DNA of 36,425 nucleotides from Betaproteobacteria bacterium HGW-Betaproteobacteria-12 (lineage in GTDB: Bacteria > Pseudomonadota > Gammaproteobacteria > Burkholderiales > Rhodocyclaceae): contig PHCU01000065.1 in NCBI GenBank assembly GCA_002842345.1, forward strand, positions 1-36,425, read 5' to 3'. This document shows, piece after piece, positions 21,242-28,240 of the stretch (the first letter of the stretch is position 1; each line of letters begins with the position of its first letter). The position numbers were made by a program, and so were the translations under genes. The notes beneath the pieces were generated by a model. The model ran no database searches and was not told the origin of the DNA. It saw nothing but the letters and a program-made list of their open reading frames with translations.

Positions 21242-21634
21242 TCAGTGGCGCGAGAACAGATCGCGCAGCTTGCACAGCGAGGTGGTGATGTCGAAGCGCG
21301 GATCGGGCAGCGCCTCGCCGGCCAGGATACGAGTGATGGCCAGCGCCGGGTCGCTCTCGCCGGTCACCAGTACTTCGCAACCACGCTTCTTCATATGGCG
21401 GATGAAACCGTCGCCGGCACTGGCGACGACGGCGATATCGATGCCGTCGAGCGGATGCGGCCGGTCGTCCTCGAAGGTGTGCAGCACTTCCTCGCGCTGC
21501 AGATCGACCAGTTGCGGCGTCGGCAGCAACTGGCTGGAACGGTGCTCTGACAGATCGTAGAGCAGCCAGTGGCGGCACTGGCCGGCATGGCCGCTGACTT
21601 CACTGTAATTCTTGGTGGCGATGGCGATTTTCAT
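21242..21634 (-). CDS. NifX/NafY-type Fe-Mo cofactor binding domain protein
   Basis: A 130-aa protein of the dinitrogenase iron-molybdenum cofactor biosynthesis family (Pfam PF02579; NifX, NafY, C-terminus of NifB). It has the RNase H-like core: 'MKIAIATKNYSEVSGHAGQCRHWLLYDL', then 'HPLDGIDIAVVASAGDGFIRHMKKRGCEVLVTGESDPALAITRILAG'. Family members carry NifB-co or FeMo-co intermediates. It is the last gene after modEABC on the minus strand but has its own sigma-54-type promoter in the 79-bp gap to modC, so it is likely induced under nitrogen-fixing conditions. It is not clearly NifX itself and could be a generic Fe-Mo binding accessory. No clear Shine-Dalgarno precedes the ATG at 21634. Confidence 0.88.
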   Translation of the reverse strand: MKIAIATKNYSEVSGHAGQCRHWLLYDLSEHRSSQLLPTPQLVDLQREEVLHTFEDDRPHPLDGIDIAVVASAGDGFIRHMKKRGCEVLVTGESDPALAITRILAGEALPDPRFDITTSLCKLRDLFSRH

Positions 21635-21641
21635 GGTGGCT

Positions 21642-21657
21642 TGTCGTAAACGCTACA
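21642..21657. promoter_or_regulatory. TGT-N10-ACA motif next to the NifX-family start
   Basis: TGT-CGTAAACGCT-ACA fits the NifA upstream-activator pattern but lies downstream of the sigma-54 promoter and 8 bases before the ATG, an odd place for an activator site. The inner bases are not strongly palindromic, so it may be chance. Confidence 0.3.
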
Positions 21658-21681
21658 GGACGCAGCTTCGAAGCCTTGGGC

Positions 21682-21698
21682 AGCAATAGGCGTGCCCG
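21682..21698 (-). promoter_or_regulatory. Sigma-54 (-24/-12) promoter for the NifX-family gene
   Basis: On the minus strand the bases read GGGCACG-CCTA-TTGCT, with GG and GC 10 bases apart. This matches the sigma-54 consensus TGGCACG-N4-TTGCW at every fixed base but the first. The predicted start is near 21672, giving a 37-base leader to the ATG at 21634. It sits in the gap after modC. Confidence 0.8.
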
Positions 21699-21713
21699 CC
21701 ACAATTTCGCCAT

Positions 21714-22784
21714 CTATTCCATCAGCGCCACGGACTTGACCTGGACGCGTACCGGCAGGCCGGGCGCGATGCCTAGTTGGGCGGCCGAGCGCCGGGTCAG
21801 ACGGGCGATCAGCCGGCTGGTGCCGACCTCGACGCGGACCAGTAGCAGGCCCGGATGGTCGTCGTCGGCAAGCGATTCGACGCGGCCCTCCAGATTGTTC
21901 TGGATGCTGCTGCTACCCGGTTCGCCCAGCGCCAGACTGACGTCGCGGGCGAGCACGCGGACGCGCACGCGGCGTCCGGCCGGCACGTCGTGATCGCGGG
22001 TCCACAGGCTGCCGCCGGGGAAATCGACGCGCGCCAGGTGCCATGCGCTATCGATCGTACCGACCGTCGCCTCGAGCACGACGCCGACGTCCTCGCCGAG
22101 CCGGATCGGCAGATCGAGTCGGGCCAGGGTCTCGCCGAGCGGCCCGGCGGCGACGACGCGACCGTTGTCCATGGCGACCAGATGGTCGGCCAAGCGAGCG
22201 ACTTCGTCCGGCGAATGGCTGACGTAGATGACCGGGATCGCCAGTTCGTCGTGCAGGCGTTCGAGGTAGGGCAGGATTTCCTGTTTGCGCTTCAAGTCCA
22301 GCGCCGCCAGCGGCTCGTCCATCAGCAGGATTTCTGGGCCGACGGCCAGTGCCCGGGCGATGCCGACGCGCTGGCGCTCGCCGCCGGACAGCGTGTCCGG
22401 CCGGCGCGCCAGCAGATGGCCGATGCCGAGCAGCTCGATAGCTTGGTCGAGACCGACCCGCGCGGCGCTGCCGCTGCGCTTCTGGCCGAACTGCAGGTTG
22501 CCGAGAATGTTCAGGTGCGGGAACAGGCTGGCTTCCTGGAAGACGTAGCCGAGCGGCCGGCGGTGCGTCGGCAGCCAGGTGTGTTCGTCCTGCCAGGTTT
22601 GGCCCTTGAAGACGAGGCGGCCGTGGCCGGGCTTTTCCAGCCCGGCGAGGCAGCGCAGCAGCGAGGTCTTGCCCGAACCGGAATGACCGAACAAGGCGGT
22701 GACGCCGCGGCCGGGCAGGGTCAGATCGACATCGAGCGTGAAGCCGGGCCAGTCGAGTTTGCAGCGGACTTCGATGTCGCTCAT
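21714..22784 (-). CDS. modC: Molybdate ABC transporter ATP-binding protein
   Basis: A 356-aa ATPase that powers ModB for high-affinity molybdate import. The ATPase domain has Walker A FGHSGSGKTSLLRC, the ABC signature LSGGERQRVGIARAL, Walker B 'ILLMDEPLAALD', and the switch histidine in 'IYVSHSPDE'. The C-terminal part (about 285-356) is a Mop-type molybdate-binding domain ('NNLEGRVESLADDDHPGLLLVRVEVGTSRLIARLT'), which in ModC can inhibit transport when Mo is plentiful. The ATG at 22784 starts one base after the modB stop; a longer frame upstream overlaps modB and is not coding. Confidence 0.95.
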   Translation of the reverse strand: MSDIEVRCKLDWPGFTLDVDLTLPGRGVTALFGHSGSGKTSLLRCLAGLEKPGHGRLVFKGQTWQDEHTWLPTHRRPLGYVFQEASLFPHLNILGNLQFGQKRSGSAARVGLDQAIELLGIGHLLARRPDTLSGGERQRVGIARALAVGPEILLMDEPLAALDLKRKQEILPYLERLHDELAIPVIYVSHSPDEVARLADHLVAMDNGRVVAAGPLGETLARLDLPIRLGEDVGVVLEATVGTIDSAWHLARVDFPGGSLWTRDHDVPAGRRVRVRVLARDVSLALGEPGSSSIQNNLEGRVESLADDDHPGLLLVRVEVGTSRLIARLTRRSAAQLGIAPGLPVRVQVKSVALME

Positions 22785-22785
22785 C

Positions 22786-23463
22786 TCAAACCCCCCGACG
22801 CGGTTGGCTACGCCGCGTGTACATCGCCAGCAGCACAATGAACGAGAAGACCAGCATCACTGCCGCCAGGCGGTGGGCATCGGCGTACTCCATGGCTTCG
22901 ACATGGTCGTAGATCTGCACCGAGGCGACGCGGGTAACGCCGGGGATGTTGCCGCCGATCATCAGCACGACGCCGAACTCGCCGACCGTGTGGGCGAAGG
23001 TCAGGATGCCGGCGGTGATGAAGCCGGGCCTGGCCAGCGGCAGCACCACCGAGAAGAAGGTGTCGAGCGGCGAGGCGCGCAGCGTCGCGGCGACTTCCAG
23101 CGGCCGCTCGCCGATGGCCTCGAAGGCGTTCTGCAGCGGTTGCACCATGAACGGCAGCGAGTAGAACACCGAGGCGACGACCAGGCCCCAGAACGTGAAG
23201 GGCAGCGTGCCCAGGCCGAGCGCCTGGGTGAATTGGCCGACCGGGCCGTTCGGCCCCATCGCCAGCAGCAAATAGAAGCCGAGCACCGAGGGCGGCAGCA
23301 CCAGCGGTAGGGCGACGACGGCCCCGAGCGGTCCCTTCCACCAGGCGCGGCTGCGTGCCAGCCACCAGGCGATGGGGGTGCCGAGCAGCAGCAGGATCAG
23401 CGTCGTGATCCCGGCCAGGCGGATGGTCAGCCAGATGGCTTGCAGGTCGCTATCGGTCAGCAT
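22786..23463 (-). CDS. modB: Molybdate ABC transporter permease
   Basis: A 225-aa inner-membrane permease with about five to six hydrophobic helices. The ModC-contacting EAA-like loop is '[35 protein letters not shown]', and '[37 protein letters not shown]' is a ModB signature. It belongs with ModA and ModC in the minus-strand modEABC cluster: the modA stop is 22 bases upstream and modC starts one base after the modB stop. Length is normal. Confidence 0.95.
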   Translation of the reverse strand: MLTDSDLQAIWLTIRLAGITTLILLLLGTPIAWWLARSRAWWKGPLGAVVALPLVLPPSVLGFYLLLAMGPNGPVGQFTQALGLGTLPFTFWGLVVASVFYSLPFMVQPLQNAFEAIGERPLEVAATLRASPLDTFFSVVLPLARPGFITAGILTFAHTVGEFGVVLMIGGNIPGVTRVASVQIYDHVEAMEYADAHRLAAVMLVFSFIVLLAMYTRRSQPRRGV

Positions 23464-23485
23464 GGCGGTTCCCTTGGGGTCTCGG

Positions 23486-24247
<762 letters not shown>

Positions 24248-24256
24248 CTAAAGGAT

Positions 24257-25075
24257 TCAGGCGTATTGGCAAAGAATGACGGACGAGGCCTTGAACACGG
24301 CGCAGGCCTGCTCGCCGACGGCCAGGCCGAGCTTGCCGACGCTGTCGTGGGTGACGACGGCGCAGACCGTCTTGCCGCTCTTCATCGCCAGCGTGATTTC
24401 GGCATTGACCGGGCCGTCGTGGATGCGCGTGATCTCGCCCCACAGGTGGTTGCGTGCCGTGGTGCGCACGGCCGGGTCGTTGAGTAGCAGCACCGACGAC
24501 GACTTGACCAGGGCGTTGATTTCCATGCCGATACTCAGGCCGAGGTTTTCCGCCGAGTCGCGGGTGATCACGGCGACGATCTCGTTGTCGTCGTCGAGTT
24601 TCAGGCGCACCTCGAAATCGACATGGCCCTCGCGTAGCGCGACGATCTGGCCCGCGAACTGGTTGCGGGCGCTGGTCTTCATCGACAGGCGCTTCAACAG
24701 CCGGCTAAACTGCTGGAAATCGCTGGCCTGACCGTCGTTCAGGCTCGCCGTCAGACGGTCCAGCGCCGCCTGGTACTCGGCTTCCAGCGCCCGGTAGAGG
24801 GCGATCAGCTTGCGCCCCTGGGCGGTCAGCTGGGTGCCGCCGCCGTGCTTGCCGCCGGTCGAGCGCAGCACCAGCGGCTGCTCGGCCAGGTTGTTCATCG
24901 CATCCACTGCATCCCAGGCTGCCTTGTACGACAGTGGCACAGCCTTTGCTGCTTGCGAGATCGAGCCGTGTTCGCCGATGGCTTCGAGCAGGCGGATGCG
25001 CGTGTCGCCGAGGAAGTTGCCGAACTGGCCATCGACTTCGAGCTTGCCGCGCAGACGGGGGAGGTATTGCTCCAT
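24257..25075 (-). CDS. modE: Molybdate-responsive transcriptional regulator ModE
   Basis: A 272-aa ModE of full E. coli type. The N-terminal winged helix-turn-helix, 'LGDTRIRLLEAIGEHGSISQAAKAVPLSYKAAWDAVDAMNNL', is about residues 23-64. A basic wing 'RSTGGKHGGGTQLTAQGRKLI' follows. Two Mop domains bind molybdate: the first starts near residue 131 ('TSARNQFAGQIVAL'), the second near 205 ('TTARNHLWGEITRI'). Mo-bound ModE represses modABC in other bacteria. A 24-bp ModE-type operator lies 8 bases before its ATG, so the operon is probably self-repressed when Mo is sufficient. Gene order E-A-B-C. Confidence 0.95.
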   Translation of the reverse strand: MEQYLPRLRGKLEVDGQFGNFLGDTRIRLLEAIGEHGSISQAAKAVPLSYKAAWDAVDAMNNLAEQPLVLRSTGGKHGGGTQLTAQGRKLIALYRALEAEYQAALDRLTASLNDGQASDFQQFSRLLKRLSMKTSARNQFAGQIVALREGHVDFEVRLKLDDDNEIVAVITRDSAENLGLSIGMEINALVKSSSVLLLNDPAVRTTARNHLWGEITRIHDGPVNAEITLAMKSGKTVCAVVTHDSVGKLGLAVGEQACAVFKASSVILCQYA

Positions 25076-25083
25076 GCTGATCT

Positions 25084-25107
25084 CGTAATGTTGTTGTCTA
25101 TATAACG
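25084..25107. promoter_or_regulatory. ModE operator, modE-proximal
   Basis: Inverted half-sites CGTAATGT (25084-25091) and ATATAACG (25100-25107) separated by 8 bp. Geometry and sequence resemble the E. coli ModE operator as I recall it (CGTTATAT-N8-AYATAACG). It begins 8 bases upstream of the modE ATG, so binding would block the modEABC promoter or leader. Confidence 0.75.
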
Positions 25108-25172
25108 CTAACGATGTTACCGAAAAATTCGTTGCCGCTATGGTTGTTTGTGAATAGCCTGTTTCGTTACAT

Positions 25173-25188
25173 TGTCGGAGGTCCGACA
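25173..25188. promoter_or_regulatory. Perfect palindrome fitting the NifA site pattern
   Basis: TGTCGGA-GG-TCCGACA: a perfect 7-bp inverted repeat that also fits TGT-N10-ACA, the NifA upstream activator sequence. It lies between the two ModE operators in the divergent modE/mop region. No convincing -24/-12 promoter accompanies it on either strand (see the rejected GG-N10-GC near 25225), so the regulator is not certain. Confidence 0.5.
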
Positions 25189-25193
25189 GAAAA

Positions 25194-25217
25194 CGTTAGT
25201 TACATCGGTATATAGCG
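25194..25217. promoter_or_regulatory. ModE operator, mop-proximal
   Basis: Inverted half-sites CGTTAGTT (25194-25201) and ATATAGCG (25210-25217) with the same 8-bp spacing as the first operator, 39 bases before the mop ATG. ModE probably acts here on the di-Mop gene, as activator or repressor. Confidence 0.72.
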
Positions 25218-25256
25218 AAAATCGGGCCAGTGAGCTGCCGGTTCCAGGAGAACGCC

Positions 25257-25685
25257 ATGTCAGTCAGTGCCCGCAATGCCTTTGCCGGAAAAGTCACCGC
25301 CGTCACCGATGGCGTGGTCAATGCCGAAGTCGAATTGACGACCGCCGGTGGCGACCGGATTGTCGCAATCGTCACAGCGGAGAGTGTCCGCTCACTCGCT
25401 CTGGCCGTCGGCCAGGCGGCCGTGGCCTACGTCAAGGCGCCATGGGTGATGCTGCTGGCCGGGACGGGCGACGCGCATTTCTCGGCGCGCAACCAGTTGA
25501 GCGGGACGGTCAGCGAACTGCACAAGGGGGCGGTCAATAGCGAGGTGGCGATACGGCTACCCAGCGGGACGACGGTGTTTTCCGTCGTCACCAACGAAGC
25601 GGTGCTGGAACTGGGCTTAAAGCCCGGCGTCGCGGCGACCGCCCTGATCAAGGCCAGTCACGTCGTGCTCGGCGTCGCTGCCTGA
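25257..25685 (+). CDS. Di-Mop molybdate-binding protein (molbindin, ModG-like)
   Basis: A 142-aa cytoplasmic protein made of two Mop domains. Domain 1 starts 'MSVSARNAFAGKVTAVTDGVVNAEVELT'; domain 2, at about residue 75, starts 'FSARNQLSGTVSELHKGAVNSEVAIRL'. The SARNxxxG motif and 'VTxEx(V)..L.L..G..A.A..KA..V' pattern repeat in both. Molbindins bind several molybdate ions per oligomer and act as Mo store or buffer; ModG of Azotobacter has this two-domain form. The ATG at 25257 has AGGAG 6 bases before. It is divergent from modE, with two ModE operators and a palindrome between. Its last 69 bases overlap the convergent DUF2478 gene. Confidence 0.92.
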   Translation: MSVSARNAFAGKVTAVTDGVVNAEVELTTAGGDRIVAIVTAESVRSLALAVGQAAVAYVKAPWVMLLAGTGDAHFSARNQLSGTVSELHKGAVNSEVAIRLPSGTTVFSVVTNEAVLELGLKPGVAATALIKASHVVLGVAA

Positions 25686-26198
25686 CGATTCGCCGGTGAT
25701 GGCGGCGAACCAGGCATCGAGTGCCGCCACATCCGGGCGCAGTTCGCAGGCCAGGCCGCCGGTGAACTCACGCCAGGCGGCCAGCCACTTGGCGCGGACG
25801 ATGACCAGGGTCGGGATGCCGCGGCTCATGATCTCCAGCATTTCGCTGGCGAAGCCCTCGCCGCCGGCCTCCATGCCGGAGAAGCGGTTGAACACGGCGA
25901 GGTCGGCGCCTTCCTCGGCGATCCGGCGCAGCACGATGCTGGCTTCGGCCAGGCCCTGTGGATCGACCGTGCAGGAGGTCGATAGGCGGCCGAGGTTTTG
26001 CGAAATACCGTAGCGCAGGCCGTTCTCCAAGTCGATCAGGCTGACGCTGCAACCGTACTCGGTCGAGCACATCTCCTGGGCCAGACCGCGCACGCGCCGG
26101 CCGCGGCGCTGCAGGCCGGCGACGAAGGCGTGCAGCACCTGGTCGGCATTCTCGCCATCGGCGGGAACAAGGGCGGCGATCGTGGGCGTGACGGTCAT
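25617..26198 (-). CDS. DUF2478-family protein
   Basis: A 193-aa protein I assign to DUF2478, a family often seen beside molybdenum or nif genes and related in appearance to P-loop-lacking NTPase-like proteins. It starts 'PTIAALVPADGENADQVLHAFVAGLQRRGRRVRGLAQEM', has a cysteine pair region 'MCSTEYGCSVSLIDLENG', and 'LAVFNRFSGMEAGGEGFASEMLEIMSRGIPTLVIVRAKWLAAW'. The biochemical role is unknown. It is the last gene of the ferredoxin-nifZ-nifF-101aa operon, 60 bases after the 101-aa gene. Its C-terminal 22 codons overlap the di-Mop gene end on the opposite strand, so the tail after 'AWFAAITGE' may be poorly conserved. Confidence 0.82.
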   Translation of the reverse strand: MTVTPTIAALVPADGENADQVLHAFVAGLQRRGRRVRGLAQEMCSTEYGCSVSLIDLENGLRYGISQNLGRLSTSCTVDPQGLAEASIVLRRIAEEGADLAVFNRFSGMEAGGEGFASEMLEIMSRGIPTLVIVRAKWLAAWREFTGGLACELRPDVAALDAWFAAITGESSGSDAEHDVTGLDQGGRRDAGL

Positions 26199-26258
26199 GG
26201 CAGAAGGAAAACGATGACGGAAACCCGGATTGTAGGCGTTCGCCGCCCGTGCCGCCCC

Positions 26259-26564
26259 TCAGGCGTCGAAATGCAGCGCCAGGCTGGCCAGCACCTTGGG
26301 CAGCGGCAGGTTTTCTTCCGATTCGAGGATGCCCGGCACCGGGTGCGGGTACTCGTAGAAGATGCCGTAGGTGCCGGCGCGCTGGCCGTGCCGGTAAACG
26401 TGGGCGCGCAGGCTGGCCAGTTCGATATGGCGCAGGGTGACGATGTCCGGATCGACGCCGTCGTCGGGAGCGATGTCGCAGGCCTGGGCGACGCGTTCGT
26501 CGAGCGAAACGAGAACACGGCGGATGTCGCGGGATTTGGGCGAGGCCCAGGGATTGACGTTCAT
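26259..26564 (-). CDS. Uncharacterised protein in nif operon, 101 aa
   Basis: Not recognised. A small soluble protein: a basic N-terminus 'MNVNPWASPKSRDIRRVLVSLDERVAQACDIAPDDGVDP' followed by a likely beta-rich part 'DIVTLRHIELASLRAHVYRHGQRAGTYGIFYEYPHPVPG', and a Leu-rich C-terminal helix. No cysteine motif that would suggest an Fe-S cluster (one Cys only). The start overlaps the nifF stop as ATGA, so it is translationally coupled to flavodoxin and likely expressed with it from the NifA/sigma-54 promoter. A role in nitrogenase electron supply or maturation is inferred from position only. Confidence 0.78.
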   Translation of the reverse strand: MNVNPWASPKSRDIRRVLVSLDERVAQACDIAPDDGVDPDIVTLRHIELASLRAHVYRHGQRAGTYGIFYEYPHPVPGILESEENLPLPKVLASLALHFDA

Positions 26565-27094
26565 GGCAGCAGCTCCGGTTTGATCTGTTCCAGCCAGGTA
26601 TCGAGGCGTTGCTCGGTGAGCAGCGGCTGGTGGTGCTGGTCGATGGCCAGGCCGAGGAAATCGTCACCATCGACCGCCGCCGAGGCGGCAAAGTCGTAGC
26701 CGGCCGTCGGCCAGCGACCGATGACGCGGGCGCCGCCGGCGACGAAGGCGTCGTGCAGGATGCCAATGGCGTCCACGAATTCGTTCTCGTACTTCTTCTG
26801 GTCGCCGAGGCCGAAGATGGCGATGGTCTTGCCGCGGAGGTCGGCGCCGGCCAGTTGCGGCAGGAACTCCTCCCAGCTCGGCTGCGTCAGGCCGGTCGAT
26901 TCGCCCGGCAGCTCACCGTCGCCCAGCGTCGGGCTGCCGACGATCAGGGCGTCATGGGCGAGAAACTGCTCGACCGTCGTCCGCCCGATGTTGACCGGCG
27001 GCGCCGCCGCCTCGCCGAGTTTCTTGGCGATCTGCTTGGCCACCAGCCGCGTGCGCCCGGTGTCGGTGCCGAAGAAGATGCCGATCGACGCCAT
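26561..27094 (-). CDS. nifF: Flavodoxin, nitrogen-fixation type
   Basis: A 177-aa long-chain flavodoxin carrying FMN; NifF-type flavodoxins donate electrons to nitrogenase reductase. The phosphate-binding loop GTDTGRTR is at residues 9-16. The FMN-stacking region 'GSPTLGDGELPGE' and 'FGLGDQKKYENEFVDAIGILHDAF' with the long-chain insertion follow, then 'GRWPTAGYDFAASAAVDGDDFLGLAIDQHHQPLLTEQRLDTW'. Lack of a nearby fur/fldA context and the nif-type promoter upstream favour NifF over a housekeeping FldA. It follows the NifZ gene by 7 bases and overlaps the next gene by 4. Confidence 0.9.
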   Translation of the reverse strand: MASIGIFFGTDTGRTRLVAKQIAKKLGEAAAPPVNIGRTTVEQFLAHDALIVGSPTLGDGELPGESTGLTQPSWEEFLPQLAGADLRGKTIAIFGLGDQKKYENEFVDAIGILHDAFVAGGARVIGRWPTAGYDFAASAAVDGDDFLGLAIDQHHQPLLTEQRLDTWLEQIKPELLP

Positions 27095-27101
27095 GGCGAT
27101 C

Positions 27102-27371
27102 TCAGGCGGCGACCGGTTCGACCTGGGTCAGTTCTTCCGGCAGGCAACCGACCGGATGGCCGAGGCTGCCGTCCGGGCCGTTCTCGAACTGCACCAGATA
27201 GACTTCCTGCGTCTCGTCCATCTCGGCGACGCCGAAGTGGATGACGACGCCGCGCATGCCGGCCGGGGCGATCAGGCCTTCCTCGTCATCGATGCCGGGC
27301 ATGCCGCCATCGTTGAGGATGTCTTCGGCGGCGAAGATCATGTCGCCCACCTGGTACTGGATCTTGTCCAT
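27102..27371 (-). CDS. nifZ: NifZ-domain protein (short form)
   Basis: An 89-aa protein nearly all of which is a NifZ domain: 'YQVGDMIFAAEDILNDGG', then 'PGIDDEEGLIAPAGMRGVVIHFG', 'EVYLVQFENG' and a C-terminal 'GHPVGCLPEELTQ'. NifZ assists P-cluster formation in the MoFe protein. Classical NifZ is longer (about 150 aa), so this may be a truncated-type paralogue with a distinct job. The ATG at 27371 is 4 bases after the ferredoxin stop; the frame is open further up but within that gene. It has one Cys only. Confidence 0.82.
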   Translation of the reverse strand: MDKIQYQVGDMIFAAEDILNDGGMPGIDDEEGLIAPAGMRGVVIHFGVAEMDETQEVYLVQFENGPDGSLGHPVGCLPEELTQVEPVAA

Positions 27372-27375
27372 GATC

Positions 27376-27705
27376 TCAGGCCCAGACATCGGCCGGCGCC
27401 AGCAGGCGCTCGACCGGCTGATCGAAGAGCAGGTGCTCGTCGATGATGGTGCCGACATCCTCCGGCTTGACGCCGGTGTACATGACGCCCTCCGGATAGA
27501 CCAGGACGCTCGGGCCGAGGTGGCAGGGGCCGAGGCAGCCGGTGTTGGTCAGCTGGTAGCCGGAAGCCCACAGGTTGCGCGTGGTGAATTCGTCGGAGAA
27601 GGCCTGCCAGGTGCTGGCGCAGGCCTTTTCCTGGCAGGAACTGCGCGGATGGCCGGACGGGCGGCCCTGGACGCAGACGAGAACGTGTTTCTTCGGTTTG
27701 GGCAT
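27376..27705 (-). CDS. Thioredoxin-like 2Fe-2S ferredoxin
   Basis: A 109-aa Shethna-type ferredoxin. The four cluster ligands are Cys11, Cys24 (C-X12-C), Cys57 and Cys61 (TGCLGPC), the classical spacing; Cys29 is extra. 'HLGPSVLVYPEGVMYTGVKPEDV' is the family's C-terminal half. In Azotobacter such proteins occur in nif clusters, as electron carriers or protective (FeSII) factors. The ATG at 27705 has AGGAGG 6 bases upstream; the predicted transcript start is 19 bases away. It is the first gene of an operon with nifZ, nifF, the 101-aa gene and DUF2478, under a NifA-type promoter. Confidence 0.9.
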   Translation of the reverse strand: MPKPKKHVLVCVQGRPSGHPRSSCQEKACASTWQAFSDEFTTRNLWASGYQLTNTGCLGPCHLGPSVLVYPEGVMYTGVKPEDVGTIIDEHLLFDQPVERLLAPADVWA

Positions 27706-27732
27706 GGGAACCTCCTGATTGATGCCCAAACC

Positions 27733-27751
27733 ATTGCAAGGGTGATGCCAG
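27733..27751 (-). promoter_or_regulatory. Sigma-54 promoter of the ferredoxin-nifZ-nifF operon
   Basis: On the minus strand: CTGGCATC-ACCC-TTGCAAT, with GG and GC separated by 10 bases, a near-perfect match to the -24/-12 consensus. The predicted start is near 27724, leaving a 19-base leader with AGGAGG. Confidence 0.9.
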
Positions 27752-27794
27752 CTACGAAGTCGATTGGAATCAGCGGCTTAGCAGGTCAAATCCT

Positions 27795-27810
27795 TGTCGC
27801 GTTTGCGACA
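27795..27810. promoter_or_regulatory. NifA upstream activator site
   Basis: TGT-CGCGTTTGCG-ACA fits TGT-N10-ACA and, with one flanking base on each side, is a perfect 7-bp inverted repeat (TTGTCGC-N4-GCGACAA). Its centre lies about 78 bases upstream of the predicted sigma-54 start, the usual NifA distance. Confidence 0.85.
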
Positions 27811-27865
27811 AACGTATCCTTCGCCACGCGCGAAGCCGCGCTTCCGTTAGACGGTATGACGCCGA

Positions 27866-28240
27866 TCAGCTGGGTCCGGCGCCCGAGCAGAACCAGAGTT
27901 TGTTGCCCTCGCTGTCGAAGAAGCTGCCGACCAGCGCCTCGCCGTAGCGTTCGACCGGGTCGCCGATGACCACCCCACGCTCGCGCAGGGCGCTTTCCGT
28001 ATCCCGGGCGTTGGCCGTCTCGAGGGTTACCCGTGGGTTGGGGAAAGCGGTCGGCTGTCCATACCACTCGGTCTTCAGCAGCAGCACCGTGTCGCCGAGA
28101 TGTACGCCGACCGGCTGGCCGTCCTCGACGGCCGGGCGCAGCGCCAGCGTCCCGGTGTAAAAGCGCGTGGCGCGTTCCAGATCGGTCACCGCCAGCGCGA
28201 TGGCCTTCACATGCAGCAGATTCAGGGAAGGCAAGCTCAT
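27866..28240 (-). CDS. VOC-family (glyoxalase/bleomycin-resistance-like) protein
   Basis: A 124-aa single-module protein of the vicinal oxygen chelate superfamily, which binds a metal in a beta-alpha-beta-beta-beta barrel. The N-terminal 'LLHVKAIALAVTDLERATRFYTGTLALRPA' holds the first putative ligand (His), and 'VGSFFDSEGNKLWFCSG' is the usual C-terminal end, though the typical last Glu ligand position reads differently, so activity is unclear. The ATG at 28240 is used; a TTG at 28258 would add 6 residues. It lies alone upstream of the nif operon's activator site and is divergent from the TonB receptor. Function unknown. Confidence 0.85.
   Translation of the reverse strand: MSLPSLNLLHVKAIALAVTDLERATRFYTGTLALRPAVEDGQPVGVHLGDTVLLLKTEWYGQPTAFPNPRVTLETANARDTESALRERGVVIGDPVERYGEALVGSFFDSEGNKLWFCSGAGPS

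Noticed and set aside
22786-22838. Longer modC starting inside modB
   Set aside because: The extra 18 residues (Cys/Arg/Trp-rich) do not resemble ModC; the ATG at 22784 begins the conserved N-terminus.
25225-25238. GG-N10-GC as a sigma-54 promoter for the di-Mop gene
   Set aside because: The flanking bases match poorly (GGGCCAG-TGAG-CTGCC) and the predicted start would fall inside the ribosome-binding site, leaving about 7 bases of leader.
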